Origin: Nocardioides mangrovi
GTDB lineage: Bacteria > Actinomycetota > Actinomycetes > Propionibacteriales > Nocardioidaceae
Direction: 5' to 3'
NCBI RefSeq assembly: GCF_020073815.1
Contig: NZ_JAIQZJ010000008.1
Span: 186,001-250,000, forward strand
Length of the DNA: 64,000 nucleotides
The position numbers and the translations under genes are program-made. This document shows, one piece after another, positions 19,246 through 27,829 of this stretch. A model generated the notes under the pieces. It was not told where the DNA came from. It made no database searches and saw only the letters and a program-made list of their open reading frames with translations. Within the stretch, counting starts at the first letter, position 1. The number at the start of each line of letters is the position of its first letter.

Positions 19246-20268
19246 GTGCCCGTGCAGATCGACGCCCACACCCACATCCTCTCGATGGGCACCGATGCCG
19301 CGTTCACCAAGACCTACGGGCGCGAGGGCTCGCTGTGCATCTACCGGTCCGCCGGCCGGCTGCCCAGCCACCGGTGCCCGACCGACCACGAGTGGGACGA
19401 GGTCGAGGCCGAGGACGGTCACGACGGCTTCGGCGTGATCGGGCCCGACGAGACCGTCGCCGCCCACCCCGGCTTCGACAAGATCGTCGCGCTGGCGGTC
19501 AGCCCGCAGTACCTCGACGGCGTGCTCATGGGCACCGTCGACGTCGACGGCGTCACCGACGTCACGGGTGACCCGCACCCCGAGCGCTGCAACGAGTACC
19601 TCGCCGCGTGCGTGCGCGCGCAGCCGGAGAAGATCATCGGCTTCGCATCGGTGAACCCGGCGTACCGCGGGGTCCGCGTCGCCGTCGAGGAGCTCGGCCG
19701 CGCGGTCGAGGCGGGGCTCTCGGGCGTGAAGCTCTACCCGATGTACCAGCACTGGTCGCCCGCCGACCGCGAGCTGGCCTTCCCGATCTACGCCGCCGCG
19801 CGGGACCTCGGCATCCCGGTGATGATCCACCAGGCGGGCTCGACGCGGATCGACGCGAAGCTCGAGTACGCGCGGCCCGCGATGCTCGACGACATCGGCC
19901 GCGAGTTCCGCGACCTGCGCGTGATCATCGCCCACTGCGGGACGCCGTGGGTCGACGAGGCGATGTTCATGCTCACCAAGCACCCGAACTTCTACACCGA
20001 GATCAGCTACCACATGGCGACGGTGACGCGGCGCGACCTCTTCCTCTACCTCTACCGGGCCGAGCCGTCCTTCGTGCCGCTGGAGAAGATCATGTTCGGC
20101 ACCGACTTCCCGGGCTTCCTCTACGACCCGGTCGCCCTGCGGGAGAAGCTGCTGACCGTCAACGAGGAGGCCGGCCCGCTCGGGCTGCCGCCGATCCCGC
20201 AGTCCAAGCTCGACGGCGTCATGGGCGACAACTTCGCCGCCCTGCTCGGCCTGGAGGTCCCGGCGTGA
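19246..20268 (+). CDS. Amidohydrolase-2 (ACMSD / isoorotate decarboxylase-like) family protein
   Basis: A 340-aa metal-dependent TIM-barrel protein. Ligands typical of the ACMSD branch are visible: H8-x-H10 (DAHTH), H195 (IHQAGS), H230 (IIAHCGTPW) and D287 (FGTDFPG). Members are mostly non-oxidative decarboxylases (ACMS, 2,6-dihydroxybenzoate, isoorotate) or hydrolases. A decarboxylase acting on a pyrimidine 5-carboxylate would suit the regulon; this is inference. GTG 19246 follows the TenA stop by one base with GGAAGGGG upstream. It overlaps the GMC gene by 4 bp. Confidence 0.82.
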   Translation: MPVQIDAHTHILSMGTDAAFTKTYGREGSLCIYRSAGRLPSHRCPTDHEWDEVEAEDGHDGFGVIGPDETVAAHPGFDKIVALAVSPQYLDGVLMGTVDVDGVTDVTGDPHPERCNEYLAACVRAQPEKIIGFASVNPAYRGVRVAVEELGRAVEAGLSGVKLYPMYQHWSPADRELAFPIYAAARDLGIPVMIHQAGSTRIDAKLEYARPAMLDDIGREFRDLRVIIAHCGTPWVDEAMFMLTKHPNFYTEISYHMATVTRRDLFLYLYRAEPSFVPLEKIMFGTDFPGFLYDPVALREKLLTVNEEAGPLGLPPIPQSKLDGVMGDNFAALLGLEVPA

Positions 20269-21656
20269 GCGGCCGGATGCGGATCGTCATCGCCGGCGGC
20301 GGCAACGGCGGCCTGGTCGCCGCCCACCGGCTCGCCGACCTCGCGGACGTCGTCCTGGTCGAGGCCGGGCAGGACCCGGGCGACCCGGTGCCGCACCGCT
20401 TCCTGCACGAGCACGCCTTCCCCGACGCCGACTGGGACTACGCCGACGAGGACTCCGGACGCCACCTGGTCCGCGGCCGCGTGCTCGGCGGCGGGTCGAG
20501 CGTCAACGCCGCGGCCGGGTCCCGCGGCCAGCCCAGCGGCTTCGAGGCCTGGGGCGAGGGCTGGCGCTGGGACGACCTGCTGCCGGGCCTGCGCGCGATC
20601 GAGACCGACGAGCAGTTCGGCGACGCGGCCTACCACGGCAACGGCGGCCCGATCCGGGTCACCCGCCTCTCGCAGGGTCCGCTCGACGAGGCCTTCGCCG
20701 CCGCGTCGTACGCCGCCGGTCACCCGGCCTGCCCCGACCACAACGCGCCCGGCACCCAGGGCGTCGGCCCGTGGCCGACCAACCGGGTCGACGGCGGTCG
20801 GTGGGGCGCGCTCGCGGCGTTCGCGCCGCTCGTCCGTCACCGCGTCGACCTCCGCGCCGACACCCTCGTGCGCCGCGTGCTCATGGACGGCACGCGCGCG
20901 GTCGGGGTCGAGGTCGCCGGGCCGCGCGGGGTCGAGCGGATCGACGCCGACCTGGTGATCATCTCCGCCGGCGCCTACGGCACGCCCGAGCTGCTGTGGC
21001 GCTCGGGCATCGACGCCCCCGACATCGGCGTCGGGCTCCAGGACCACCCCTGGCTGATGATGGACGTCGACGCACGTGACGAGGCGGACGTCTTCGCGCG
21101 TCCGGTCAGCGGGTCGCTGCTGCGGGCCGGCGTCGCCGACGACCCGGCCGACGAGTTCCAGGTCTTCCCCTTCTCGACCTGGCTCTACGACCGCAGCGCG
21201 CCGCGCCGCCGCTACAGCGTCTCGGTCGCGCTGATGCAGCCCGAGTCCCGCGGGTCGGTGACGCGTGGCGACGACGACCGCGCGCGGATCCGGCTCCGGC
21301 ACCTGGCCGAGGACAGCGACGCGGAGCGGATGGCGACCGCCGTACGCCGGACCGCCGAGCTCATCGACGCGATGGCCGCGACCGGCATCGTCGAGGTGCC
21401 GCGGGACGCCTGGTGGCGCACCGACGACCTGGTGCCGGCGGTCCGCGCCCGGGTGGAGACCTACAACCACCCGGTGGCCTCGTGCGGGATCGGCCGCACC
21501 GTCGATCGCCGGCTGAACGTGGTCGGCACCCAGGGCCTGAAGGTCGTCGACGCCTCCGTCATGCCGCGGATCCCGGACGGCGGACCCAACCTCGTGACCA
21601 TGGCGATCGGCTGGCTCGGCGGCGGGATCGTCGCCGCCGACGCCGGACTGGCCTGA
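20265..21656 (+). CDS. GMC-family FAD-dependent alcohol oxidoreductase
   Basis: A 463-aa flavoprotein of the glucose-methanol-choline family. The dinucleotide fold IVIAGGGNGGLVAAHRL is at the N-terminus, the GMC signature G-R-V-LGGGSSVNAA follows, and the C-terminal half carries YNHPVASCGIG (catalytic His) and VVDASVMPRIPDGGPNL. It is shorter than most members (500-550 aa) but both domains are present. It would oxidise an alcohol to an aldehyde; the hydroxymethyl group of HMP is a plausible substrate in this context. Last gene of the site-A operon; a GTG at 20265 overlaps the upstream stop, and an ATG lies four codons in. Confidence 0.85.
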   Translation: MSGRMRIVIAGGGNGGLVAAHRLADLADVVLVEAGQDPGDPVPHRFLHEHAFPDADWDYADEDSGRHLVRGRVLGGGSSVNAAAGSRGQPSGFEAWGEGWRWDDLLPGLRAIETDEQFGDAAYHGNGGPIRVTRLSQGPLDEAFAAASYAAGHPACPDHNAPGTQGVGPWPTNRVDGGRWGALAAFAPLVRHRVDLRADTLVRRVLMDGTRAVGVEVAGPRGVERIDADLVIISAGAYGTPELLWRSGIDAPDIGVGLQDHPWLMMDVDARDEADVFARPVSGSLLRAGVADDPADEFQVFPFSTWLYDRSAPRRRYSVSVALMQPESRGSVTRGDDDRARIRLRHLAEDSDAERMATAVRRTAELIDAMAATGIVEVPRDAWWRTDDLVPAVRARVETYNHPVASCGIGRTVDRRLNVVGTQGLKVVDASVMPRIPDGGPNLVTMAIGWLGGGIVAADAGLA

Positions 21657-21661
21657 GCGGT

Positions 21662-21688
21662 GTTTCGGAGCGGTTACCGCTCGTAAAC
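21662..21688. promoter_or_regulatory. Long imperfect palindrome shared with the site-F promoter
   Basis: Arms GTTTCGGAGCGGT (21662-21674) and ACCGCTCGTAAAC (21676-21688) pair with two mismatches around one base. A related element at 38005-38030 matches about 20 of 26 positions and also stands next to a GATCTNAGATC operator. It may be a site for a second regulator or an activator site. Confidence 0.5.
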
Positions 21689-21703
21689 ATCGCTCGCACG
21701 GCC

Positions 21704-21760
21704 TTGAGCGTCGCCCCCATCGGCACCTACGGTTCTAAATAGGATCTGAGATCTCAGATT
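21704..21760 (+). promoter_or_regulatory. Promoter and regulon operator site B
   Basis: A candidate promoter has TTGAGC (21704-21709), an 18-base spacer and TACGGT (21728-21733). The operator follows at the expected transcription start: GATCTGAGATC (21743-21753), inside a 16-bp perfect palindrome ATCTGAGA-TCTCAGAT (21744-21759). The 12-base string TAGGATCTGAGA also occurs at site E. The placement suits a repressor. Confidence 0.75.
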
Positions 21761-21782
21761 CGACGAGGCAAGGAGGTCGGTC

Positions 21783-23108
21783 ATGGCCCGCACGGTCATC
21801 CGCCACGGCATGGTCGTCACGCTGGACGACGCCGCGACGTACCACGAGCGCGGCACCGTCGTCCTCGACGACGACCGGATCGCCTGGGTCGGTCCCGACG
21901 ACCAGGCGCCCGCGCCGGCCGACGGCGACACGGTGATCGACGCGACCGACAAGATCGTCATGCCCGGCCTCGTCGACCTGCACTTCCACACCGCGCTGGG
22001 CAAGGGCTACAACGACCACCTGCCGCTGTGGGAGTACCTCGACGAGTGCTGGTACCCGCTCATCCGCGCCCTCGACTACGACGCGGCGTACTGGGCCGCG
22101 ATGGCCAGCTACGCCGAGTCGATCAAGGCCGGCGTGACCACGGTCAACGACATGTACCGCCGTCTCGACGCGCTCGCCGACGCCGCCGAGGAGATCGGCA
22201 TCCGCGCGGTGCTCTCGAACGACGTGGCGCTCGACGAGCACGACCTCGACACGCTCCAGGACAACATCGACGCCTTCCAGCGCAGCCACGGCGCCGCGAA
22301 CGGCCGGATCCAGGTGCGGCTGGGGATCGAGTGGCTCCCGCTCGCCTCGCCCGACCTGCTCCGCGAGACCCGGACGCTGGCGAACGAGCTCGGCACCGGC
22401 ATCCACATCCACCTCAACGAGTCGATGTCGGAGGTCGAGAACAGCCTCGAGCGCTTCGGCCGGCGGCCCACGGAGCTGGCCTACGAGCTCGGCTTCCTCG
22501 GCCCCGACGTCGTCGCCGCCCACTGCGTGCACCTCAACGACGCCGAGATCCGGATGATGGCGGAGACCGGCACGCACATCTCCCACAACCCGAGCTCCAA
22601 CGCGAAGCTCGGCAACGGCATCGCGCGGGTGCCGGAGATGATCGCGGCCGGCATCAACGTCGGGCTCGGCCACGACGCCGTCGAGTGCAACAACAGCGCC
22701 GACATGTTCGAGGTGATGAAGTACGCCTCGCTGATGCACCGGGCCAGCCGCCAGGACGCCAGCCTCATGCAGGCCGGCGACGTCCTGCGGATGGCGACCC
22801 GGCACGGCGCCGCGGCCCTCGGGCACGACACCGGTCGCCTCGAGGCCGGCGCGAAGGCCGACCTGATCCTCGTCGAGACCAACTCGGTCGAGTTCACCCC
22901 GATGCTGCGCGACACCGCGACCCACCTGACCAGCCACCTGGTCTTCGCCGCCAACGGCTCCGCCGTCGACACCACGATCGTCGACGGCCGGGTCCTCATG
23001 CAGGGCCGGAAGCTCACCACCGTCGACGAGCACCAGGTCGTGCGCGAGGCCAACGCGGCGTTCCGTCGCACGGTCGCGCGCATGGAAGTCGTCACCCGGA
23101 CGTCCTGA
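21783..23108 (+). CDS. TRZ/ATZ-family amidohydrolase, deaminase-like
   Basis: A 441-aa amidohydrolase of the SAH/MTA deaminase-TrzA branch. Metal and catalytic residues seen: H67-x-H69 (DLHFH), H210 with E213 (HIHLNES), H247 (AAHCVH) and D298 (GLGHDAVECNN). These enzymes remove amino, chloro or alkylamino groups from aromatic N-heterocycles. A role in removing the 4-amino group of an imported aminopyrimidine is inferred from the ABC transporter and TenA that follow. The ATG has a strong AAGGAGG site. It is the first gene of the six-gene operon controlled by site B. Confidence 0.86.
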   Translation: MARTVIRHGMVVTLDDAATYHERGTVVLDDDRIAWVGPDDQAPAPADGDTVIDATDKIVMPGLVDLHFHTALGKGYNDHLPLWEYLDECWYPLIRALDYDAAYWAAMASYAESIKAGVTTVNDMYRRLDALADAAEEIGIRAVLSNDVALDEHDLDTLQDNIDAFQRSHGAANGRIQVRLGIEWLPLASPDLLRETRTLANELGTGIHIHLNESMSEVENSLERFGRRPTELAYELGFLGPDVVAAHCVHLNDAEIRMMAETGTHISHNPSSNAKLGNGIARVPEMIAAGINVGLGHDAVECNNSADMFEVMKYASLMHRASRQDASLMQAGDVLRMATRHGAAALGHDTGRLEAGAKADLILVETNSVEFTPMLRDTATHLTSHLVFAANGSAVDTTIVDGRVLMQGRKLTTVDEHQVVREANAAFRRTVARMEVVTRTS

Positions 23109-23162
23109 CCCTCTCGGGACCCCCACCACCGCTGCACCGATGAGGAGAAAGAGGAAGTGCCC

Positions 23163-24200
23163 ATGAAGAGAACACGACGGCTCGCCATCGCCGTGGCGAT
23201 CGGCGTGCTCGGCAGCCTGCTCGCCGCCTGCGGCAGCGACTCGGACGGCGCCAGCTCGTCCGGCTCCGGAGAGCTCACCAAGGTGCGGTTCGCCCTGGAC
23301 TGGACGCCGAACACCAACCACACCGGCCTCTACGTCGCCATCGCCAAGGGCTACTTCGAGGACGCCGGCATCGACCTCGAGGTCCTGCCCTACAACAACT
23401 CCTACCCCGACACCCTGATCGACGCGGGCTCGGCGGAGTTCGGCATCGGCTTCCAGGACACCACCACGGTCGCGATCGCCTCGGGCGCCAAGGTCGAGTC
23501 GGTGATGGCCCTGATCCAGCACTGGGCGACGGCGATCGGCGTCCGCGCCGACGACGACGACATCCAGAGCCCGAAGGACCTCGACGGCAAGACGTACGCC
23601 GGCTTCGGCAGCCAGTCCGAGGGCAAGATCCTCCAGACCGTCATCAAGAACGACGGCGGCACCGGCGACTTCAAGAGCGTCACGCTCGGGACGTCGGCGT
23701 ACGAGGCCCTCTACTCCGGCAAGGTCGACTTCACCGTGCCGTTCATGACCTGGGAGGGCATCGAGGCCGACCTCCGCGGTGAGCCGATGAAGTACTTCAA
23801 GTACACCGACTACGGCTTCCCGGACAACTACGCCGTCACTGTCGACGGCAACACCGACTGGATGGCCGACCACCCGGACGTCACCAAGGCCTTCGTCGGC
23901 GCGCTGCAGAAGGGCTACGAGTACGCCCAGGCCAACCCCGACGACGCCGCACAGATCCTGATCGACCAGAACAAGGACGTGCTCACCAACACCGACCTGG
24001 TGATGAAGAGCCAGGAGATGCTCGCCGCCGACTACATGCTCGACGACGACGGCAAGTTCGGCACCCAGACCGAGGAGCAGTGGGCCGCGCTCGGCAAGTA
24101 CTACTACGACCAGGGCCTGCTGACCGACGCCAACGGCGACGCGCTCACCGAGGAGCCGGACTGGTCGACGTTCTTCACCGACGAGTACCTCTCCAGCTGA
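23163..24200 (+). CDS. ThiY-like (NMT1/THI5) pyrimidine-binding lipoprotein
   Basis: A 345-aa extracytoplasmic binding protein. The signal peptide ends in the lipobox LLAAC (residues about 19-23), so the mature protein is lipid-anchored. The LDWTPNTNHTGLYVA segment near residue 47 is the hallmark of ThiY, the binding protein for N-formyl-4-amino-5-aminomethyl-2-methylpyrimidine. GFQDTT, YAGFGSQSEG and VPFMTWEG follow the family pattern. The ATG at 23163 has GAGGAA upstream and is preferred to GTG 23157. Permease and ATPase genes follow, with a TenA gene between. Confidence 0.88.
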   Translation: MKRTRRLAIAVAIGVLGSLLAACGSDSDGASSSGSGELTKVRFALDWTPNTNHTGLYVAIAKGYFEDAGIDLEVLPYNNSYPDTLIDAGSAEFGIGFQDTTTVAIASGAKVESVMALIQHWATAIGVRADDDDIQSPKDLDGKTYAGFGSQSEGKILQTVIKNDGGTGDFKSVTLGTSAYEALYSGKVDFTVPFMTWEGIEADLRGEPMKYFKYTDYGFPDNYAVTVDGNTDWMADHPDVTKAFVGALQKGYEYAQANPDDAAQILIDQNKDVLTNTDLVMKSQEMLAADYMLDDDGKFGTQTEEQWAALGKYYYDQGLLTDANGDALTEEPDWSTFFTDEYLSS

Positions 24201-24203
24201 CGA

Positions 24204-24350
24204 CCCGGGGTGGGGGGGGGGGGGGCGGCGCCCGCGGGGGGGGGGGGGGGGGGGGGGCGGGGCCCCGCCCCCCCGCCCCCCCCCCCCCCGCCCCGCCCGG
24301 GGGGGGGGGGGGCCCCCCCGCCCGCGGGCGCCCCCCCCCCCCCCCGCCCG
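24204..24350. repeat. Extreme poly-G/poly-C tract, probable sequencing or assembly artefact
   Basis: From 24212 to 24350 there are 139 consecutive bases without A or T, made of long G runs and C runs that could pair. At 72% GC the chance of this is about 1 in 10^20. It separates the ThiY gene from the TenA gene inside one operon. Poly-G is a known two-colour Illumina artefact, and G-then-C runs would result from forward and reverse reads dying in a hard hairpin. The true intergenic sequence is therefore uncertain. Confidence 0.8.
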
Positions 24351-24382
24351 ACCACCACTCGACCCGACAGAGGAGCGAGCCG

Positions 24383-25018
24383 ATGCCACCCACCCGGGGA
24401 CTCGCCGACGCGCTCAGCGCGGAGGTCACCCAGGCCGCGACGGCGTGGCTGGACCTGCCGATGCTCGCGGGGATCCGCGCGGGAGACCTCGACCCCGCGG
24501 TCTTCCGTCACTACCTCGAGCAGGACTACGTCTACCTGCGCTACTACGCGCGCATCTACAGCCGGCTTGCGGCCGCCGCGACCACGGAGGACGAGCTCGA
24601 GCTCTTCGTCCGCCTCGCGCACGGCGTGGTCGCGGTCGAGCTCGACCACCACAAGCGGGCCGCCGGCCCGTTCGGCTGCGACTTCGACGACGTCGTGCCC
24701 TCCGCCGAGACGCGGGAGTACCTCGCCTTCTACGAGTCGCTCGCGCACGACCGTGCGGCCACGCTGGTCGCGATGCTGCCCTGCATCCAGGGGTACGGCG
24801 TCGCGCTCGCGGGTCTCCGCGACGCGGCGCCCGGCCCCTACCAGGACTGGATCGCCATCTACAGCGGCGGTCAGTACGCCGACATGATCCAGCGCCACCT
24901 CACGCTCGTCGACGGCGCCGAGCTCCCGGAGGACCGCGCCCTCGAGATCCTCGCCCGGGCCGTCGAGCTCGAGCGCATGTTCTGGAACCAGCTCCCTGCC
25001 GTCGTGGAGGCGTCATGA
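24383..25018 (+). CDS. TenA-family aminopyrimidine aminohydrolase
   Basis: A 211-aa helical protein of the TenA_C type. All expected pocket and catalytic residues are found: D48 and Y51 in QDYVYLRYYAR, C134 and Y138 in MLPCIQGY, and the C-terminal Glu (E197, ELERMFW). TenA hydrolyses 4-amino-5-aminomethyl-2-methylpyrimidine to HMP, or cleaves thiamin. It sits between the ThiY binding protein and the permease and overlaps the permease by 4 bp, which ties it to the imported pyrimidine. ATG 24383 has AGGAG upstream; the frame stays open through the poly-G/C tract, but that extension has no coding character. Confidence 0.87.
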   Translation: MPPTRGLADALSAEVTQAATAWLDLPMLAGIRAGDLDPAVFRHYLEQDYVYLRYYARIYSRLAAAATTEDELELFVRLAHGVVAVELDHHKRAAGPFGCDFDDVVPSAETREYLAFYESLAHDRAATLVAMLPCIQGYGVALAGLRDAAPGPYQDWIAIYSGGQYADMIQRHLTLVDGAELPEDRALEILARAVELERMFWNQLPAVVEAS

Positions 25019-25875
25019 CCAGCATCGACCGCGCGGACGGCTACGTCGCCGCCGCCACACCGGCCGCCCGGGACCGCCGGCGCCGGCGCCGGATCGACCC
25101 GGTCCGGCTGCTCAGCACAGTGCTGCCGCCCGTGCTGATCCTCGCCGTCCTGCTGATCGGCTGGGAGGTGGCGGTCAACGTCACCGGGGTCCGGCCGCAG
25201 GTGCTGCCGACCCCGTCCCGCGTGCTCAGCGAGGGATGGGGCCAGCGCGAGGCGATCGAGATGCACACCAAGGCGACGCTCCAGGTCACGCTGGTCGGCT
25301 TCGCCTTCTCCCTGCTCGTCGCCTGGGTGATCGCGGTCGTCGTGGACTTCTCCGGCTGGCTGCGTCGCGGCGTGATGCCGCTGCTGGTCGCCTCCCAGAC
25401 GATCCCCATCGTCGCGATCGCGCCGCTGATGATCATCTGGTTCGGCTTCGGGCTGATGCCGAAGGTCCTCGTCGTGGCGCTCGCGACGTTCTTCCCGATC
25501 GCCGTCGGCCTGGTCGAGGGCTTCAACAAGGCCGACCGCGAGGCCAGCAACCTGCTGCGCAGCATGGGCGCCGGGCGATTCACCGAGTTCCGCTACGTGC
25601 GGCTGCCCTCCGCGATGCCGAGCTTCTTCACGGCCCTGCGGATCAGCATCACCTACGCCGTCGTCGGCGCGATCTTCGCCGAGTACGTCGGGGCCGAGAA
25701 GGGCCTCGGCATCTACATGAGCATGCAGAAGAACGCCTTCCGCACCGACCTCGTGCTCGCCGCGGTGGTCGTCAGCGCCGTGCTCAGCATCGCCCTCTAC
25801 CTGGTGACCTTCCTGGTCGAGCGGCTGGTCATCCCGTGGAGCTTCAAGGAGAGGAAGGCCCGTCATGCCGACTGA
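25015..25875 (+). CDS. ABC transporter permease, ThiX/SsuC-like
   Basis: A 286-aa inner-membrane permease with about six membrane segments. The EAA-type coupling loop is near GLVEGFNKADREASNLLRSMGAG, with the variant EFRYVRLPSAMPSFFTALR after it, as in the SsuC/ThiX group. It forms the channel for the pyrimidine bound by the upstream ThiY-like lipoprotein. Start ATG overlaps the TenA stop; the ATPase gene overlaps its 3' end by 11 bp. Confidence 0.88.
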   Translation: MTSIDRADGYVAAATPAARDRRRRRRIDPVRLLSTVLPPVLILAVLLIGWEVAVNVTGVRPQVLPTPSRVLSEGWGQREAIEMHTKATLQVTLVGFAFSLLVAWVIAVVVDFSGWLRRGVMPLLVASQTIPIVAIAPLMIIWFGFGLMPKVLVVALATFFPIAVGLVEGFNKADREASNLLRSMGAGRFTEFRYVRLPSAMPSFFTALRISITYAVVGAIFAEYVGAEKGLGIYMSMQKNAFRTDLVLAAVVVSAVLSIALYLVTFLVERLVIPWSFKERKARHAD

Positions 25876-26692
25876 GCAGGAGCAGGTGACCGCGGTCCCG
25901 CGGATCGAGGTCCGCGACCTCGCCAAGCAGTTCGCCGTACGCGGTGGCGTGCGCGAGGTCGTCGACAACGTGTCCTTCGACGTCGCCCCGGGCGAGTTCG
26001 TCTCGGTGATCGGCCCGAGCGGCTGCGGCAAGAGCACGATGTTCAACATCCTCGCCGGCCTGGAGACGCCGACCTCGGGCGAGGTCCGGGTCGACGGCCG
26101 CGACGCCATCGGCCACCGTGAGCACTTCGCCTACATGCCGCAGAAGGACCTGCTCTTCCCGTGGCGCACCATCGCCGAGAACGCCGCGCTCGGTCTGGAG
26201 GTCCAGGGCGTCCCGCGCAGGAAGGCGCGGGCCCAGGCCCGCGAGCTCTTCCCCGCGTTCGGCCTCGCCGGCTTCGAGGACTCCCACCCGTTCGAGCTCT
26301 CCGGCGGCATGCGCCAGCGTGCGGCGCTGCTCCGCACCGTCGTGCAGGGTCGCGAGATCCTCCTGCTCGACGAGCCCTTCGGCGCCCTCGACTCCCTGAC
26401 CCGCATCGAGATGCAGAACTGGCTCCAGGGGGTGTGGTCGGACCACTCCTGGACGGCGGTGCTGATCACCCACGACATCCGTGAGGCGGTCTACCTCTCC
26501 GACCGCGTGATCGTCCTCAGCGCCCGGCCGACCCGGGTGCGGCTCGACGTCCGCATCGACCTGGAGCGTCCGCGGGACCTGGCGGTCACGACCTCGGCCG
26601 AGTTCGCGGCGTACGAGCAGCAGCTCATCGAGGTCCTCCACGACGAGTCCCGCAAGGCCTTCGCCCAGCAGCAAGAGGGCCTGGCCAGCTAG
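25865..26692 (+). CDS. ABC transporter ATPase, ThiZ/SsuB-like
   Basis: A 275-aa ATP-binding subunit. Walker A GPSGCGKST (50-58), Q-loop around MPQKDLLFPW, signature LSGGMRQR (145-152), Walker B ILLLDEP (165-171) with the following FGALD D-loop, and switch His in ITHDIREA. It energises the ThiX-like permease. AAGGAGAGG precedes the ATG. Together with 23163 and 25015 it makes a full ThiXYZ-type importer. Confidence 0.9.
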   Translation: MPTEQEQVTAVPRIEVRDLAKQFAVRGGVREVVDNVSFDVAPGEFVSVIGPSGCGKSTMFNILAGLETPTSGEVRVDGRDAIGHREHFAYMPQKDLLFPWRTIAENAALGLEVQGVPRRKARAQARELFPAFGLAGFEDSHPFELSGGMRQRAALLRTVVQGREILLLDEPFGALDSLTRIEMQNWLQGVWSDHSWTAVLITHDIREAVYLSDRVIVLSARPTRVRLDVRIDLERPRDLAVTTSAEFAAYEQQLIEVLHDESRKAFAQQQEGLAS

Positions 26693-26719
26693 CCACCACC
26701 CCCACGACAGGAGCGCACG

Positions 26720-27796
26720 ATGAAGGACATCGAGTACGGCATCTTCATGCCGGTCAGCAGCGGCGGGTGGATCCCGTCGAGCACGGTGCCGGAGCTCGAC
26801 GGCAGCTACGCCTACAACCTGGAGGTCGCCCGGCTCTCCGAGCGGCTCGGCTTTGACTTCACCCTGTCCCAGGCCGTGTGGCGTGGGTACGGCGGTCCGT
26901 CGCGCCACTTCGACGACAACCTGGAGTCGCTGGTCACCAGCGGCGGCCTCGCCCAGGCGACCACGGACATCGGCGTGTGGTCGACGGTCAACACCGCCAT
27001 GCTGCACCCGGCCATCGCCGCCAAGATGGTCGCGACCGGCAGCCAGATCAGCAACGGGCGCACGGGCCTCAACATCGTCGCCGGCGGCAACCGCACCTCC
27101 GAGACCCAGATGGGCATCGGCCTCGACCTCGACAACAGCACGAAGTACCGCCGTGCCGCTGAGTGGGTCGAGGTCGTCAAGGCGCTGTGGACCGAGAGCA
27201 CCGTCGACTACGACGGCGAGTACTTCCAGCTCAAGGACTGCCAGTCCGACCCCAAGCCCGTCGGCGGCGTGCCGCAGATGATCTGTGCCGCCACCTCCGA
27301 CACCGGCCTGGCCTTCGTCGCCAAGAACCTCGACGGCGTCCTCTTCGAGGGCACCTCCCGCGACTCCGTGGTCGCGATCGGTCAGCGAGCCCGCCGGATC
27401 TCGCAGGAGAACGGCGACAACCTCAAGACCTACTGCGTGTTCATGATCGTGCCGGGCGACACCGACGCCGACGCCCAGCGCCGGATCGACCTCTACAACG
27501 AGGGTCGCGACCTGGTCGCGCTCGAGCGGATGGCGCGCGAGTGGGGCGCGGTCTCGCACGACAGCTCCGCCCACAACCCGGACAACGAGGGCTGGAAGGA
27601 CTCCACCGCCATCTCGACCGGGACCGTCGCCGGCTCGCCCGACAGCATCGCCGAGCAGCTCGCCGACATGGTCGAGCACGCCGACATCGACGGCGCCGTC
27701 TTCATCATGCCGGACTTCATCGACGACCTGACGGTGCTCGGCGAGGAGATCGTGCCGAAGCTGGTGGCCAACGGGTTCGGACGGGTCGGCGCCTGA
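26720..27796 (+). CDS. RutA-like flavin monooxygenase, probable N-heterocycle ring-opening enzyme
   Basis: A 358-aa LLM enzyme. Along its whole length it resembles E. coli RutA as I recall it: IFMPVSSGGWI, GFDFTLSQAVWRGYGG, DDNLESL, GLNIVAGGN and a DCQSDPKP..VPQMICAATSD.GLAF block. RutA opens the uracil ring with FMNH2 and O2, adding oxygen at C4. It lacks the RutB-G partners of the Rut pathway, so a different pyrimidine is likely. Last gene of the site-B operon behind the importer. AGGAG precedes the ATG. Reductase supply may come from the flavin reductase at 36737, a RutF-type domain. Exact substrate is inference. Confidence 0.83.
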   Translation: MKDIEYGIFMPVSSGGWIPSSTVPELDGSYAYNLEVARLSERLGFDFTLSQAVWRGYGGPSRHFDDNLESLVTSGGLAQATTDIGVWSTVNTAMLHPAIAAKMVATGSQISNGRTGLNIVAGGNRTSETQMGIGLDLDNSTKYRRAAEWVEVVKALWTESTVDYDGEYFQLKDCQSDPKPVGGVPQMICAATSDTGLAFVAKNLDGVLFEGTSRDSVVAIGQRARRISQENGDNLKTYCVFMIVPGDTDADAQRRIDLYNEGRDLVALERMAREWGAVSHDSSAHNPDNEGWKDSTAISTGTVAGSPDSIAEQLADMVEHADIDGAVFIMPDFIDDLTVLGEEIVPKLVANGFGRVGA

Positions 27797-27829
27797 AGCG
27801 TGGCCTGAGCGTCGATGCCGGCCGGACGG

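Noticed and set aside
21743..21760. CTGAGA strings in the promoters resemble part of a TPP riboswitch (thi box)
   Set aside because: The other conserved TPP elements (for example GAACCTGATC-like sequence) are missing, and the strings are part of the symmetrical GATCTNAGATC operators.
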